Shown: positions 49,368 through 58,320 of the stretch, one piece after another | Numbering within the stretch: position 1 is the first letter of the stretch | Layout of the letters: the number at the start of each line of letters is the position of its first letter | From: Arthrobacter sp. FW305-BF8 | GTDB lineage: Bacteria > Actinomycetota > Actinomycetes > Actinomycetales > Micrococcaceae | Length of the DNA stretch: 64,000 nt | Assembly: GCF_021789315.1 (NCBI RefSeq) | Contig: NZ_CP084561.1 | Location: 1,736,001-1,800,000 of the forward strand | Direction: 5' to 3' | Made by a program: the position numbers and the translations under genes | Notes under the pieces: model-generated | What the model was told of the DNA's origin: nothing | Database searches by the model: none | What the model saw: only the letters and a program-made list of their open reading frames with translations

Positions 49368-50039
49368 TCAGTCGGAAAGCGGGCTGGCCGTCACCAGCAG
49401 GGCCGCCAGCGCCATGCTCTCCAGAAGCGGCCGCGCCGACTTGATGGCCATCCGGCTGCCGTGGTTGCGGACGGAGTGCGGCGTGGAGTTGATCAGGCCG
49501 AACGTCGCGTGGGCGCGCATGCGGAGGTCGGCCGTGTCTGTTGTGCCATGGATGCGGGCGAGGACGTCCACCCACACTTCCACGTAGCTGCGCTGCAGGG
49601 CGCGTACCTGTGCCTGGTCCTCGCTGGTTAGATTGCTGAAATCCCTGTCCTGCACCCGAATCACGTCGGGGTTGCTGAGGGCGAAGTCCACGTGGAACTC
49701 CACCAGCCGGTGGAGGGCCGCGGAGGGATCGGCGGCGTCGGAAACCACGTGGCGGCCGCCGTCGAGCAGGTCCTGGCTGACGGTGAGCAGCAGCGCGCCC
49801 AGCACCGCCTGCTTTCCGGGGAAGTGGCGGTACACGGCGGGTCCGCTCACGCCTGCGGCTGCGCCGAGGTCCTCGAGGGAGACCCGGTTGAACCCGTTGC
49901 CGGCGAAGAGTGTGGCCGCGGCGGACAGGAGCGCCTGCCGGCGGGATTCCTTCGCCCGGCTGCGCTGCGTCGGACCGGTTGTCTCGCGGCCGGCTGCGGC
50001 CTGGCCGGGAGCGGTGAGCTCTCGATCTGTGGTGGGCAC
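49368..50039 (-). CDS. TetR-family regulator of the leucine operon
   Basis: A 223-residue TetR regulator. The helix-turn-helix lies in residues 45-80 (RRQALLSAAATLFAGNGFNRVSLEDLGAAAGVSGPAVYRHFPGKQAVLGAL). The C-terminal domain is the ligand pocket, probably for an acyl-CoA. The GTG at 50039 follows GAGGAAAT; a longer ATG frame (50075) enters the operator region. It is divergent from the carboxylase gene, in the position of M. tuberculosis Rv2506. Confidence 0.9.
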   Translation of the reverse strand: MPTTDRELTAPGQAAAGRETTGPTQRSRAKESRRQALLSAAATLFAGNGFNRVSLEDLGAAAGVSGPAVYRHFPGKQAVLGALLLTVSQDLLDGGRHVVSDAADPSAALHRLVEFHVDFALSNPDVIRVQDRDFSNLTSEDQAQVRALQRSYVEVWVDVLARIHGTTDTADLRMRAHATFGLINSTPHSVRNHGSRMAIKSARPLLESMALAALLVTASPLSD

Positions 50040-50093
50040 ATTTCCTCCTCGGAACCCAAAGAACTTTACCAACATCCTGTGTTGGACATCACA

Positions 50094-50109
50094 GTTACTT
50101 GAGACTAAC
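50094..50109. promoter_or_regulatory. candidate TetR operator GTTACT-TGAG-ACTAAC
   Basis: An inverted repeat with one mismatch per arm pair, 6-base arms and 4-base spacer. It matches the perfect palindrome at 29801-29816 before the other acyl-CoA dehydrogenase. ATCnCAGTTAC is also directly repeated at 50088 and 50113. It lies between the TetR gene and the leucine operon. Confidence 0.5.
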
Positions 50110-50184
50110 CTAATCTCAGTTACGAGGCACTAACCGAAATGCGGCAGGACTGCCGCTGGCAGTGCCCGGGAATGGAAGCGGTCA

Positions 50185-51792
50185 ATGGAGACACTCGCCA
50201 GCCGGCTGGATACCGCCGGCAGCGCATTCGAGGCCAACAACCTTGCCCAGCGCGCGCTCGCCGATGAGCTGCGGAAACGTCTTGCGACGGCGGCGCTGGG
50301 CGGGCCGGAGAAGTCCCGTGAGCGGCACATGGCGCGGGGCAAGCTGCTTCCCCGCGAGCGGATCGACCGGCTTCTCGACGACGGCAGCCCCTTCCTCGAG
50401 ATCGCCCCGCTGGCTGCCAACGGCATGTACAACGACGATTCGCCCGGCGCCGGCATCATCGCAGGCATCGGCCTGGTGCACGGCCGCCACGTGCTGGTGA
50501 TTTCCAATGACGCCACCGTCAAGGGCGGCACCTACTATCCCATGACGGTGAAGAAGCACCTCCGGGCCCAGGAGATCGCGCTCGAGAACCGGCTCCCGTG
50601 CATCTACCTCGTTGATTCGGGCGGAGCCTTCCTCCCCAAGCAGGACGAAGTCTTTCCGGACCGTGAACACTTCGGCCGGATCTTCTACAACCAGGCCCGA
50701 ATGTCTGCTGCCGGGATTCCCCAGATCGCCTCGGTCATGGGCTCCTGCACCGCAGGCGGTGCCTACGTTCCCGCGATGAGCGATGAAACGGTCATCGTCC
50801 GCAACCAGGGCACCATCTTCCTGGGCGGGCCGCCGCTTGTGAAGGCTGCTATCGGCGAAATCGTCAGCGCGGAGGAGCTTGGCGGCGGTGACGTACACTC
50901 CCGGATCTCCGGCGTCACGGACCACCTCGCCGAAAACGACGAGCACGCCCTGCAGATCGTCCGCGACATCGTTGCCACGCTGCCCCGGCCCGCCGCGCCG
51001 GCCTGGGACGTGGAAGCCGCTGTCGAACCTGCCGCTGGGGCCGGCGAGCTCTATGGCGCCGTCCCCACGGACGTCAACGCCCAGTACGATGTCCGCGAAG
51101 TGATCGCCCGGCTGGTGGACGGCAGCCGCTTCCATGAGTTCAAGAAGAACTACGGCCCCACCCTGGTGACGGGATTCGCCAGGCTCCACGGACACCCTGT
51201 GGGCATCGTGGCAAACAACGGCGTGCTGTTCAGCGAGTCAGCGCTGAAGGGCGCGCACTTCATTGAGCTGTGCGACCAGCGCGGCATTCCGCTGCTCTTC
51301 CTGCAGAACATTTCCGGCTTCATGGTGGGCAAGGACTACGAGCAGGGCGGAATTGCCAAGAACGGCGCCAAGATGGTGACCGCCGTGGCCACCACGCGCG
51401 TGCCCAAGCTGACAGTGGTGATCGGCGGATCCTTCGGCGCCGGCAACTACTCGATGTGCGGCCGGGCCTATTCGCCACGATTCCTGTGGATGTGGCCCGC
51501 CAGCCGCATCTCCGTCATGGGCGGCAACCAGGCTTCCAGCGTCCTGGCCACCGTCAAGCGCGACCAGTACGAGGCAGCAGGGCAGGAGTGGTCTGCAGCG
51601 GATGAAGAGGCGTTCAAGGCCCCCATCCGGCAGCAGTACGAGGACCAGGGCAGCCCCTACTACTCCACGGCGCGGCTGTGGGACGACGGCATCATTGACC
51701 CCGCCGACACCCGCACCGTGCTGGGCCTGGCCCTCGACGTCGTTTCCCGCGTCCCGCTGCCGGAGACCTCCTTCGGCCTCTTCCGAATGTGA
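50185..51792 (+). CDS. accD1: methylcrotonyl-CoA carboxylase, carboxyltransferase subunit
   Basis: The beta (carboxyltransferase) subunit of a biotin-dependent acyl-CoA carboxylase; in leucine breakdown it carboxylates 3-methylcrotonyl-CoA. It is 535 residues long. ERIDRLLDDGSPFLEIAPLAANGMY near residue 55 and IYLVDSGGAFLPKQDEVFPD near residue 140 are MCC-beta-type motifs; the GGSFGAGNYSMCGRAYSPRFLW stretch near residue 413 is the second oxyanion site. The biotin subunit starts eight bases downstream. Equivalent to AccD1 of M. tuberculosis. Confidence 0.92.
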   Translation: METLASRLDTAGSAFEANNLAQRALADELRKRLATAALGGPEKSRERHMARGKLLPRERIDRLLDDGSPFLEIAPLAANGMYNDDSPGAGIIAGIGLVHGRHVLVISNDATVKGGTYYPMTVKKHLRAQEIALENRLPCIYLVDSGGAFLPKQDEVFPDREHFGRIFYNQARMSAAGIPQIASVMGSCTAGGAYVPAMSDETVIVRNQGTIFLGGPPLVKAAIGEIVSAEELGGGDVHSRISGVTDHLAENDEHALQIVRDIVATLPRPAAPAWDVEAAVEPAAGAGELYGAVPTDVNAQYDVREVIARLVDGSRFHEFKKNYGPTLVTGFARLHGHPVGIVANNGVLFSESALKGAHFIELCDQRGIPLLFLQNISGFMVGKDYEQGGIAKNGAKMVTAVATTRVPKLTVVIGGSFGAGNYSMCGRAYSPRFLWMWPASRISVMGGNQASSVLATVKRDQYEAAGQEWSAADEEAFKAPIRQQYEDQGSPYYSTARLWDDGIIDPADTRTVLGLALDVVSRVPLPETSFGLFRM

Positions 51793-51799
51793 GCCGGCG

Positions 51800-54121
51800 A
51801 TGACCATTAACAGCGTGTTTCGCACCGTCCTGGTGGCCAACCGCGGCGAGATTGCCTGCCGGGTGATCAGGACCCTGCGCGCCATGGGCCTCCGTTCCGT
51901 TGCCGTGTACAGCGATGCCGACGCCGGCGCCCGCCACGTGCGCGAGGCCGACGCCGCCGTCCGGATCGGCCCCGCCGCGGCCGCCCAAAGCTACCTCAGC
52001 ATCGACGCGATCATCAGGGCCTGCCAGGACACCGGTGCCCAGGCGGTGCACCCGGGCTATGGATTCCTGAGCGAGAACGCGGACTTTGCCAGGGCGCTGG
52101 AGGCCGCCGGCATCGCCTTCATCGGTCCCGGGGTCGAGGCCCTGGATGTCATGGGGGACAAGATCCGCTCGAAGAACCACGTGGCCCGGTACGGCGTTCC
52201 GGTGGTTCCGGGCATCGCCGAGCCCGGCATGACGGATGAGGAACTCATCGCCGCCGCCCCGGCCGTGGGGTTCCCCTTGCTGATCAAGCCCTCGGCGGGC
52301 GGCGGCGGCAAGGGAATGCATGCGGTGGACCGCCCCGAGGACCTGCCGTCCGCCCTGGCAACGGCACGCCGGGTAGCTGCGAGCGCGTTTGGGGACGACA
52401 CCCTGTTCCTGGAACGACTGGTGACGTCCCCGCGGCACATCGAGGTTCAGGTCCTGGCCGATACGCACGGCAACGTCATCCACCTGGGGGAGCGCGAGTG
52501 CTCCCTGCAACGGCGGCACCAGAAGGTCATCGAGGAGGCGCCGTCACCCCTGCTGGAATCGCTGGCCGACGGCGAGGCCGTCCGCGCCAGGATCGGCGAG
52601 GCCGCGTGCCAGGGGGCCCGCAGCGTCCACTACACCGGCGCCGGCACGGTGGAGTTCCTCGTTTCGGACGATTCCCCGGACGAGTTCTTCTTCATGGAAA
52701 TGAATACCCGGCTCCAGGTGGAGCATCCCGTGACGGAAATGGTCACCGGCATCGACCTCGTCGAGTGGCAGGTGCGCATCGCCGGCGGTGAGGTGCTCAC
52801 GGTCGGGCAGGACGACGTCGTTCTTAACGGCCACGCTGCGGAGGCCCGGGTCTACGCCGAGACCCCGCACCGGAACTTCCTGCCGTCCTCGGGCGAAGTG
52901 GTGCTCCTCGACGAGCGCGGCAGCCTCTTGACGCCGCGCGGCCGGCCGGCCTTCCAGGGCCCTGCGGCTCCCGGCACCGGTCATCTCCAGACCCGGGACG
53001 TGCGCATCGACTCATCGCTGCTGCCGGGACTGGAAATTTCCAGCGACTACGACCCCATGCTGTCCAAGGTCATCGCCTGGGGGACCGACCGCAAGGCTGC
53101 CCTCGACAAACTGGACGCGGCGCTGGAGCGGTACACCGTCCTTGGCATCGACACCAACGTGGAGTACCTGCGGCTCCTGATCAATGACGAGGACGTCCGC
53201 GCCGGCCGCCTGGACACCACGCTGATTGACCGCAAGATGCCGGAACTGGGGTTCCGGGACATCGGCAGCACGGAACTCGCGGCCGCTGCCCTGTGGCTCT
53301 GGCTTGGCGAGGCCGGTGGACTTGAGCCCGGTGGAGTTGAGCCCGGCGGGAGGCGGTCAGGCATCCGGTCGCCTTGGGACAGCGCGCGGGGCTGGCGCCT
53401 CGTCGCGCCGGCGCCTTGGCGGCTAAGCTTCGGCCTTCCTGGCGGTGCCATGGCCACTGTGGCGATCACCTGGCCGGGCGGCGGCGCCGCCGACGCCGGC
53501 CATGCCCTGGTCAGCGTCGACGGCGGGCCGGAACGGACAGTCCGGATCCCCGGTCCGGCGGCTGACGCCGCCGGACGCGAAGCCGCCGGAGCTGACGCCG
53601 CGAGACCCCGCGCCGAGCCCAACGGACCCGGACTCAGTGTCATCACACTCAAGGTGGAGGACCAGCAGCACACGTTCGCCATCAGTGGTTCCCGGGAAAT
53701 GGAGCCCGACGGGGACCATCGGCGGAAAGCGCGGCCGCGGCACGTTTACGTGGGCAGCGGCGGCTGGTCCTGCGGGCTCGAAGTCCTCACCCGGGAGTCC
53801 CGCCTGGAGCGGGTGCTGGCCGCCGTCGAGCGGGAAGAGGGTGCCGCGGACCCGGAAGTCCGGTCACCCATGCCCGGGACCGTCGTCGCAGTGCCGGTTC
53901 GTGACGGCGAGCTAGTGACGGCAGGACAGGTGCTGCTGTCGGTTGAGGCCATGAAGATGGAGCACCAGCTCGTGGCCGAAGTCTCCGGCACGGTCCACAT
54001 CAGCGTCAGTACGGGCGACCTGGTGAAGGCCGACCAGGTCGTCGCCACCATTCACGCGGCCAGCATTCACGCGGCCGGCACCGCCCCCCAGGATTCAACA
54101 GATGAACGTAAGGAGGCCTAG
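51800..54121 (+). CDS. accA1: methylcrotonyl-CoA carboxylase, biotin-containing subunit
   Basis: The alpha subunit: biotin carboxylase plus biotin carrier. It is 773 residues long, longer than the usual 650-670. The ATP-grasp domain has KPSAGGGGKGM near residue 160, ERHIEVQVLAD-type residues near 210, and EMNTRLQVEHPVTE near 297. The carrier's biotin Lys is in VEAMKMEHQ near residue 717. Between the domains is an Arg/Pro/Gly-rich linker (near 500-640) with a repeat of LEPGG/VEPGG and AAGREAAGADAA, which accounts for the extra length. Confidence 0.92.
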   Translation: MTINSVFRTVLVANRGEIACRVIRTLRAMGLRSVAVYSDADAGARHVREADAAVRIGPAAAAQSYLSIDAIIRACQDTGAQAVHPGYGFLSENADFARALEAAGIAFIGPGVEALDVMGDKIRSKNHVARYGVPVVPGIAEPGMTDEELIAAAPAVGFPLLIKPSAGGGGKGMHAVDRPEDLPSALATARRVAASAFGDDTLFLERLVTSPRHIEVQVLADTHGNVIHLGERECSLQRRHQKVIEEAPSPLLESLADGEAVRARIGEAACQGARSVHYTGAGTVEFLVSDDSPDEFFFMEMNTRLQVEHPVTEMVTGIDLVEWQVRIAGGEVLTVGQDDVVLNGHAAEARVYAETPHRNFLPSSGEVVLLDERGSLLTPRGRPAFQGPAAPGTGHLQTRDVRIDSSLLPGLEISSDYDPMLSKVIAWGTDRKAALDKLDAALERYTVLGIDTNVEYLRLLINDEDVRAGRLDTTLIDRKMPELGFRDIGSTELAAAALWLWLGEAGGLEPGGVEPGGRRSGIRSPWDSARGWRLVAPAPWRLSFGLPGGAMATVAITWPGGGAADAGHALVSVDGGPERTVRIPGPAADAAGREAAGADAARPRAEPNGPGLSVITLKVEDQQHTFAISGSREMEPDGDHRRKARPRHVYVGSGGWSCGLEVLTRESRLERVLAAVEREEGAADPEVRSPMPGTVVAVPVRDGELVTAGQVLLSVEAMKMEHQLVAEVSGTVHISVSTGDLVKADQVVATIHAASIHAAGTAPQDSTDERKEA

Positions 54122-54123
54122 CC

Positions 54124-55299
54124 ATGGCCGATTTTGACCTCAGTGAGGAATACCAGGACCTCAGCAAGACGGTCCGCGAATTCGCCGACGAAGTGGTGGC
54201 CCCCGTCTCCGCCAGGCACGACGAGGAACACCGCTTCCCCTATGAAGTGGTCTCGCAGATGGCGGACATGGGGCTGTTCGGCCTGCCGTTCCCGGAGGAA
54301 TACGGCGGCATGGGCGGTGACTACTTCGCTCTGGCCCTCGCGCTGGAGCAGTTGGGGCGCGTGGACCAGTCCGTGGCCATCACACTTGAGGCCGGTGTTT
54401 CGCTCGGTGCCATGCCCGTCTACCGCTTCGGCACCGAGGCCCAGAAGCAGGAGTGGCTGCCGCTGCTCGCTTCCGGAAAGGCGCTCGCCGGCTTCGGCCT
54501 GACCGAGCCGGAGGCCGGCTCGGACGCCGGCGGCACGAAGACCACGGCCCGCCTGGAAGGCGGCGGCGACGCCACTAACTGGGTCATCAACGGCAACAAG
54601 GAATTCATCACCAACTCGGGAACTGACATCAGCAAGCTGGTGACCGTCACCGCCGTCACGGGGGAGCAGGAGCGCAAGGACGGCAGCATCAGGAAGGAGA
54701 TCTCCACCATCCTCGTGCCCACCGACACGCCCGGCTTCAAGGCCGAGAAGGCGTACAACAAGGTGGGCTGGAACGCCTCGGACACACACCCCCTGACGCT
54801 GCGGGACGTCACTGTTCCCGAGGCGAACCTGCTGGGGGAGCGGGGGCGGGGCTACGCCAACTTCCTGTCCATCCTGGATGAGGGCAGGATCGCCATCGCC
54901 GCCCTGGCCACCGGCGCTGCCCAGGGATGCGTGGATCTTTCGGTCCGCTACGCCAAGGACCGCAGCGCCTTCGGGACCAATATCGGCAAGCACCAGGCCA
55001 TTGCGTTCAAGATCGCCCGCATGGAGGCGCGTGCCCATACGGCCCGTCTTGCGTACTACGATGCGGCCGCCCGGATGCTCGCCGGCAAGCCGTTCAAGAC
55101 CCAGGCGGCCATAGCTAAGATGGTCGCAGGCGAGGCGGCCATGGACAATGCGCGGGATGCCACCCAGGTATTCGGCGGCTATGGCTTCATCAACGAGTTC
55201 ACCGTGGCGCGCCACTACCGGGACTCCAAAATCCTGGAGGTCGGGGAGGGCACCACGGAGGTCCAACTGATGCTGATCGCCCGGGAACTGGGGCTGTAA
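54124..55299 (+). CDS. isovaleryl-CoA dehydrogenase (FadE19-type)
   Basis: Oxidises isovaleryl-CoA to 3-methylcrotonyl-CoA with FAD. It is 391 residues long. GFGLTEPEAGSDAGGTKTTA near residue 123 is signature 1 and QVFGGYGFINEFTVARHYRDSKI near residue 345 is signature 2. The catalytic Glu of the family lies in the EGTTEVQ segment near residue 375. It starts two bases after the carboxylase stop. In M. tuberculosis the same place is taken by fadE19. Confidence 0.9.
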   Translation: MADFDLSEEYQDLSKTVREFADEVVAPVSARHDEEHRFPYEVVSQMADMGLFGLPFPEEYGGMGGDYFALALALEQLGRVDQSVAITLEAGVSLGAMPVYRFGTEAQKQEWLPLLASGKALAGFGLTEPEAGSDAGGTKTTARLEGGGDATNWVINGNKEFITNSGTDISKLVTVTAVTGEQERKDGSIRKEISTILVPTDTPGFKAEKAYNKVGWNASDTHPLTLRDVTVPEANLLGERGRGYANFLSILDEGRIAIAALATGAAQGCVDLSVRYAKDRSAFGTNIGKHQAIAFKIARMEARAHTARLAYYDAAARMLAGKPFKTQAAIAKMVAGEAAMDNARDATQVFGGYGFINEFTVARHYRDSKILEVGEGTTEVQLMLIARELGL

Positions 55300-55354
55300 C
55301 AGGCCCGGTGGCCGTGTCTGTCGAAAGTCTGTGGAGACGCCGAAAGGATCAACG

Positions 55355-56146
55355 ATGATTGACAAGGTTGTTGCCAGCGCTGACAAAGCGGTCGCCGACA
55401 TAGCCGACGGCGCATCGCTCGCCGTCGGGGGTTTTGGCCTGTGCGGGATCCCGGTGGCGCTGATCGACGCCCTCCACCGACGCGGCACCACGGACCTGGA
55501 GACTGTCAGCAACAACTGCGGCGTGGACGACTGGGGCCTGGGGATCCTCCTCCGGGACGGCAGGATCCGCCGGACCGTCAGCTCGTACGTGGGGGAGAAC
55601 AAGGAGTTCGCCCGGCAGTACCTCGCCGGCGAACTGGAGGTGGTCCTGACCCCGCAGGGCACGCTCGCCGAGAAGCTGCGCGCCGGCGGTGCCGGCATCC
55701 CCGCTTTTTACACCAAGGCCGGCGTGGGGACCCAGGTGTCCGACGGCGGCCTGCCGCAGAAATACGACGCCGACGGCGGCATCGCCGTCGCGTCCCCGGC
55801 GAAGGAAGTGCGGAGCTTCGGCGGCGTCGACTACGTCCTGGAGGAGTCGCTTACCCCCGACTACGGCCTGGTCCACGCCTGGAAGGGCGACCGCCACGGG
55901 AACCTCGTCTTCCACGCCACGGCCATGAACTTCAACCCCCTTTGCGCCATGGCGGGACGGATCACCATCGCGGAGGTGGAGGAACTCGTGGAGCCGGGCG
56001 AGCTGGATCCCGAACACGTCCACCTGCCGGGCATCTTCGTCCAGCGGGTGGTGGTGGTGCCGGAATCCGAGAAGCGCATCGAGAAACGGACCGTCGCACT
56101 GTCCGCGGCAGCAAGCACCGGAACCACCGAACAGGCAGGAGCGTAG
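55355..56146 (+). CDS. scoA: 3-oxoacid CoA-transferase subunit A
   Basis: One half of a succinyl-CoA:3-oxoacid CoA-transferase that activates acetoacetate for thiolysis. It is 263 residues from the ATG at 55355 (AAAGGAT upstream); an in-frame ATG 24 bases earlier is not needed. GFGLCGIPVALIDAL near residue 27 and ISNNCGVDDWG-like residues near 55 are signature regions. TKAGVGTQVSDGGLPQ near residue 122 and the C-terminal IFVQRVVVV follow. Equivalent to ScoA of M. tuberculosis. Subunit B follows after two bases. Confidence 0.92.
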   Translation: MIDKVVASADKAVADIADGASLAVGGFGLCGIPVALIDALHRRGTTDLETVSNNCGVDDWGLGILLRDGRIRRTVSSYVGENKEFARQYLAGELEVVLTPQGTLAEKLRAGGAGIPAFYTKAGVGTQVSDGGLPQKYDADGGIAVASPAKEVRSFGGVDYVLEESLTPDYGLVHAWKGDRHGNLVFHATAMNFNPLCAMAGRITIAEVEELVEPGELDPEHVHLPGIFVQRVVVVPESEKRIEKRTVALSAAASTGTTEQAGA

Positions 56147-56148
56147 CC

Positions 56149-56898
56149 ATGGACCCGAACAGCGCGGACCCGAACAGCCCCCTGGCTCCCCGTCCCGAAG
56201 CCGTCCGTCACGAGTACCGCCGGGCCGCCTCCTCACACCCCGAGGGGAAGGGCTGGACCCGCAATGAACTGGCCGCCCGCGTGGCCCAGGAGCTGAGCAA
56301 CGGCCAGTACGTGAACCTCGGCATCGGCATGCCCACCCTGATCCCCAACTACATCCCGGCCGGCGTTGAGGTGGTCCTGCACTCCGAGAACGGCATCCTC
56401 GGCGTCGGCCCCTACCCCGGCGAGGACGAGGTGGATCCCGACCTCATCAATGCCGGCAAGGAAACCGTCACCGTCAACAAGGGCGCCGCGTTCTTCGACT
56501 CTGCGCAGTCCTTCGGCATGATCCGCGGCGGGCATGTGGACGTGGCCGTGCTCGGCGCCATGGAGGTGGCCGCCAACGGGGACCTCGCCAACTGGATGAT
56601 CCCGGGAAAGATGGTCAAAGGGATGGGCGGCGCCATGGATCTGGTCTTCGGAGCCAAGAAAGTGATCGTGATGATGGAGCACGTGGACCGCAGCGGGAAA
56701 CCGAAGATCGTGGACCGCTGCTCCCTGCCCTTGACCGGCAAGGCGTGCGTGGACCGCATCATCACCGATCTCGCCGTCCTCGACGTGACTCCCGACGGCC
56801 TGGTCCTGCGCGAGCTCGCCCCAAACGTGTCCGCGGAAGATGTTGCCGCGGCCACGGGCGCGGAGCTGTTCGAGGAAGACCAGGAACTCACCGTATGA
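56149..56898 (+). CDS. scoB: 3-oxoacid CoA-transferase subunit B
   Basis: The subunit with the catalytic Glu, in VVLHSENGILGVGP near residue 75, which forms the covalent CoA ester. It is 249 residues long; GQYVNLGIGMPTLIPNYIP near residue 48 is the family signature. The first 25 residues are a non-conserved, Pro/Arg-rich extension. AGGAG lies before the ATG. Its stop overlaps the MaoC start (ATGA). Confidence 0.93.
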   Translation: MDPNSADPNSPLAPRPEAVRHEYRRAASSHPEGKGWTRNELAARVAQELSNGQYVNLGIGMPTLIPNYIPAGVEVVLHSENGILGVGPYPGEDEVDPDLINAGKETVTVNKGAAFFDSAQSFGMIRGGHVDVAVLGAMEVAANGDLANWMIPGKMVKGMGGAMDLVFGAKKVIVMMEHVDRSGKPKIVDRCSLPLTGKACVDRIITDLAVLDVTPDGLVLRELAPNVSAEDVAAATGAELFEEDQELTV

Positions 56899-57422
56899 GT
56901 GCGGTTTCGGCAGGTCCAACCGCCGGCGGTGCCCGGGTGATCGAGCAGCGCGGACTTTACTTCGAGGAACTCGAGGAGGACGTCGTTTACGCCCACCGCC
57001 CCGGCCGGACCGTCACGGAGGCGGACAACGTGCTGTTCACCACCATGACCATGAACACGCAGGGGCTGCACCTGGACGCGGCCTGGAGTGCGGGCCAGCC
57101 CTTCGGCCAGCGGCTGGTGAACTCCATGTTCACGCTGGCGACGGTGGTGGGGCAGTCCGTCGGCCAGCTGACCCAGGGCACCATCATTGCGCAGCTCGGG
57201 CTGACGGACGTCTCCTTCCCGCACCCGCTCTACCACGGTGACACGCTGTACACCGAGACCGTCATCACCGGTAAACGCCTGTCCGGGTCACGGCCGGGGC
57301 AGGGCGTCGTCACCATGCAGCACACCGGCCGCAACCAGGACGGAACTGTGGTGGCATCTGCCACGCGCAGCTGCCTGATGTGGACGCGCGAGGCGCATAT
57401 AGAGGCGCAGCGGGGCAAATAA
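56895..57422 (+). CDS. MaoC-family hydratase (Rv2499c-like)
   Basis: A 175-residue hot-dog-fold hydratase. LFTTMTMNTQGLHLDAAWSA near residue 47 gives the Asn-His pair usual in MaoC active sites. FGQRLVNSMFTLATVVGQSV and YHGDTLYTETVITGKR follow. In the mycobacterial operon the matching gene lies beside the CitE-type lyase, and a 3-methylglutaconyl-CoA hydratase role is the best reading because no liuC-type hydratase is present. Mesaconyl- or itaconyl-CoA hydratase is the alternative. The ATG overlaps the scoB stop. Confidence 0.85.
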   Translation: MSAVSAGPTAGGARVIEQRGLYFEELEEDVVYAHRPGRTVTEADNVLFTTMTMNTQGLHLDAAWSAGQPFGQRLVNSMFTLATVVGQSVGQLTQGTIIAQLGLTDVSFPHPLYHGDTLYTETVITGKRLSGSRPGQGVVTMQHTGRNQDGTVVASATRSCLMWTREAHIEAQRGK

Positions 57423-57425
57423 TCG

Positions 57426-57431
57426 GACAAT
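57426..57431 (+). promoter_or_regulatory. candidate -10 box (GACAAT) before the CitE-type gene
   Basis: GACAAT lies exactly six bases before the ATG at 57438, the same hexamer and gap as before dusB. An internal leaderless promoter would allow the lyase to be made apart from the operon. Confidence 0.4.
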
Positions 57432-57437
57432 GACTGT

Positions 57438-58268
57438 ATGACTTTTGTGATGGGTCCTGCCCTGCTCTTCTGCCCTGCCGACCGCCCCGAACGCTTCCAA
57501 AAGGCCGCCGAGCGCTCCGATGCCGTCATCCTGGACCTTGAGGATGCCGTGGCGGCGCCGGACAAGCAACGGGCTCGGGGCGCCATCCTTGCCCAGCTCG
57601 GCGGCTCCGGCGACGGGCCGGAGCTCGACCCCAGCCGGACCATCATCAGGATCAACCCGGCCGGCACCGAGGACTTCGAGAAGGACCTGCACTGCCTGGC
57701 GCACACGCCTTACCGCACCGTCATGCTCGCCAAGGCAGAGAGCGCAAGCCAGCTCCGGGCCCTGCCGGACTTCCACGTGATTGCTTTGTGCGAGACGGCC
57801 GCGGGCGTGGTCCACGCGCCCGCTATCGCGGCCGAACCCAACGTGGTGGCCATGATGTGGGGCGCGGAAGACCTGCTCGCCTCCCTTGGCGGCACCTCCA
57901 GCAGGAACGACGACGGCGGCTACCGCGCCGTTGCCCTGCACGCCCGTTCCGCGGTGCTCCTGGCAGCGGGCGCAGCCGGCAAGCAAGCCGTTGACGCGGT
58001 CTACGTGAATATCCCCGACCTTGACGGGCTGGCCGCGGAGGCCCGGGACGCCGCTGCCTCCGGGTTCGGATCCAAGGCCTGCATCCACCCCAGCCAGGTG
58101 GCCGCCGTCCGGTCCGCCTACGCACCCTCGGGCGAGGACGTGGCCGCTGCAACGCACCTGCTGGAGGCAGCAAAGGAAGCCGGTACCGGCGTGTTCCAGT
58201 ACCAGGGCCGGATGATCGACGGCCCCATCCTCCGGCACGCGGAGTCGGTGCTCCGCAGAGCCCGGTAG
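57438..58268 (+). CDS. CitE-type acyl-CoA lyase (Rv2498c-like)
   Basis: A 276-residue HpcH/HpaI-citrate lyase beta family enzyme. LLFCPADRPERFQKA near residue 9, VILDLEDAVAAPDK near residue 30, LCETAAGVVHAP near residue 117 and WGAEDLLASLG near residue 140 hold the active-site Arg, Asp and Glu. The M. tuberculosis homologue in the same operon position is described as a beta-hydroxyacyl-CoA lyase cleaving (R)-HMG-CoA and (S)-citramalyl-CoA. It therefore probably replaces the classical HMG-CoA lyase. It may have its own leaderless promoter. Confidence 0.88.
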   Translation: MTFVMGPALLFCPADRPERFQKAAERSDAVILDLEDAVAAPDKQRARGAILAQLGGSGDGPELDPSRTIIRINPAGTEDFEKDLHCLAHTPYRTVMLAKAESASQLRALPDFHVIALCETAAGVVHAPAIAAEPNVVAMMWGAEDLLASLGGTSSRNDDGGYRAVALHARSAVLLAAGAAGKQAVDAVYVNIPDLDGLAAEARDAAASGFGSKACIHPSQVAAVRSAYAPSGEDVAAATHLLEAAKEAGTGVFQYQGRMIDGPILRHAESVLRRAR

Positions 58269-58320
58269 GTTCCACTGAGCCCGGCAGCCCGCCGTCGTCC
58301 TCGCTGTATCCCCGACGCCA

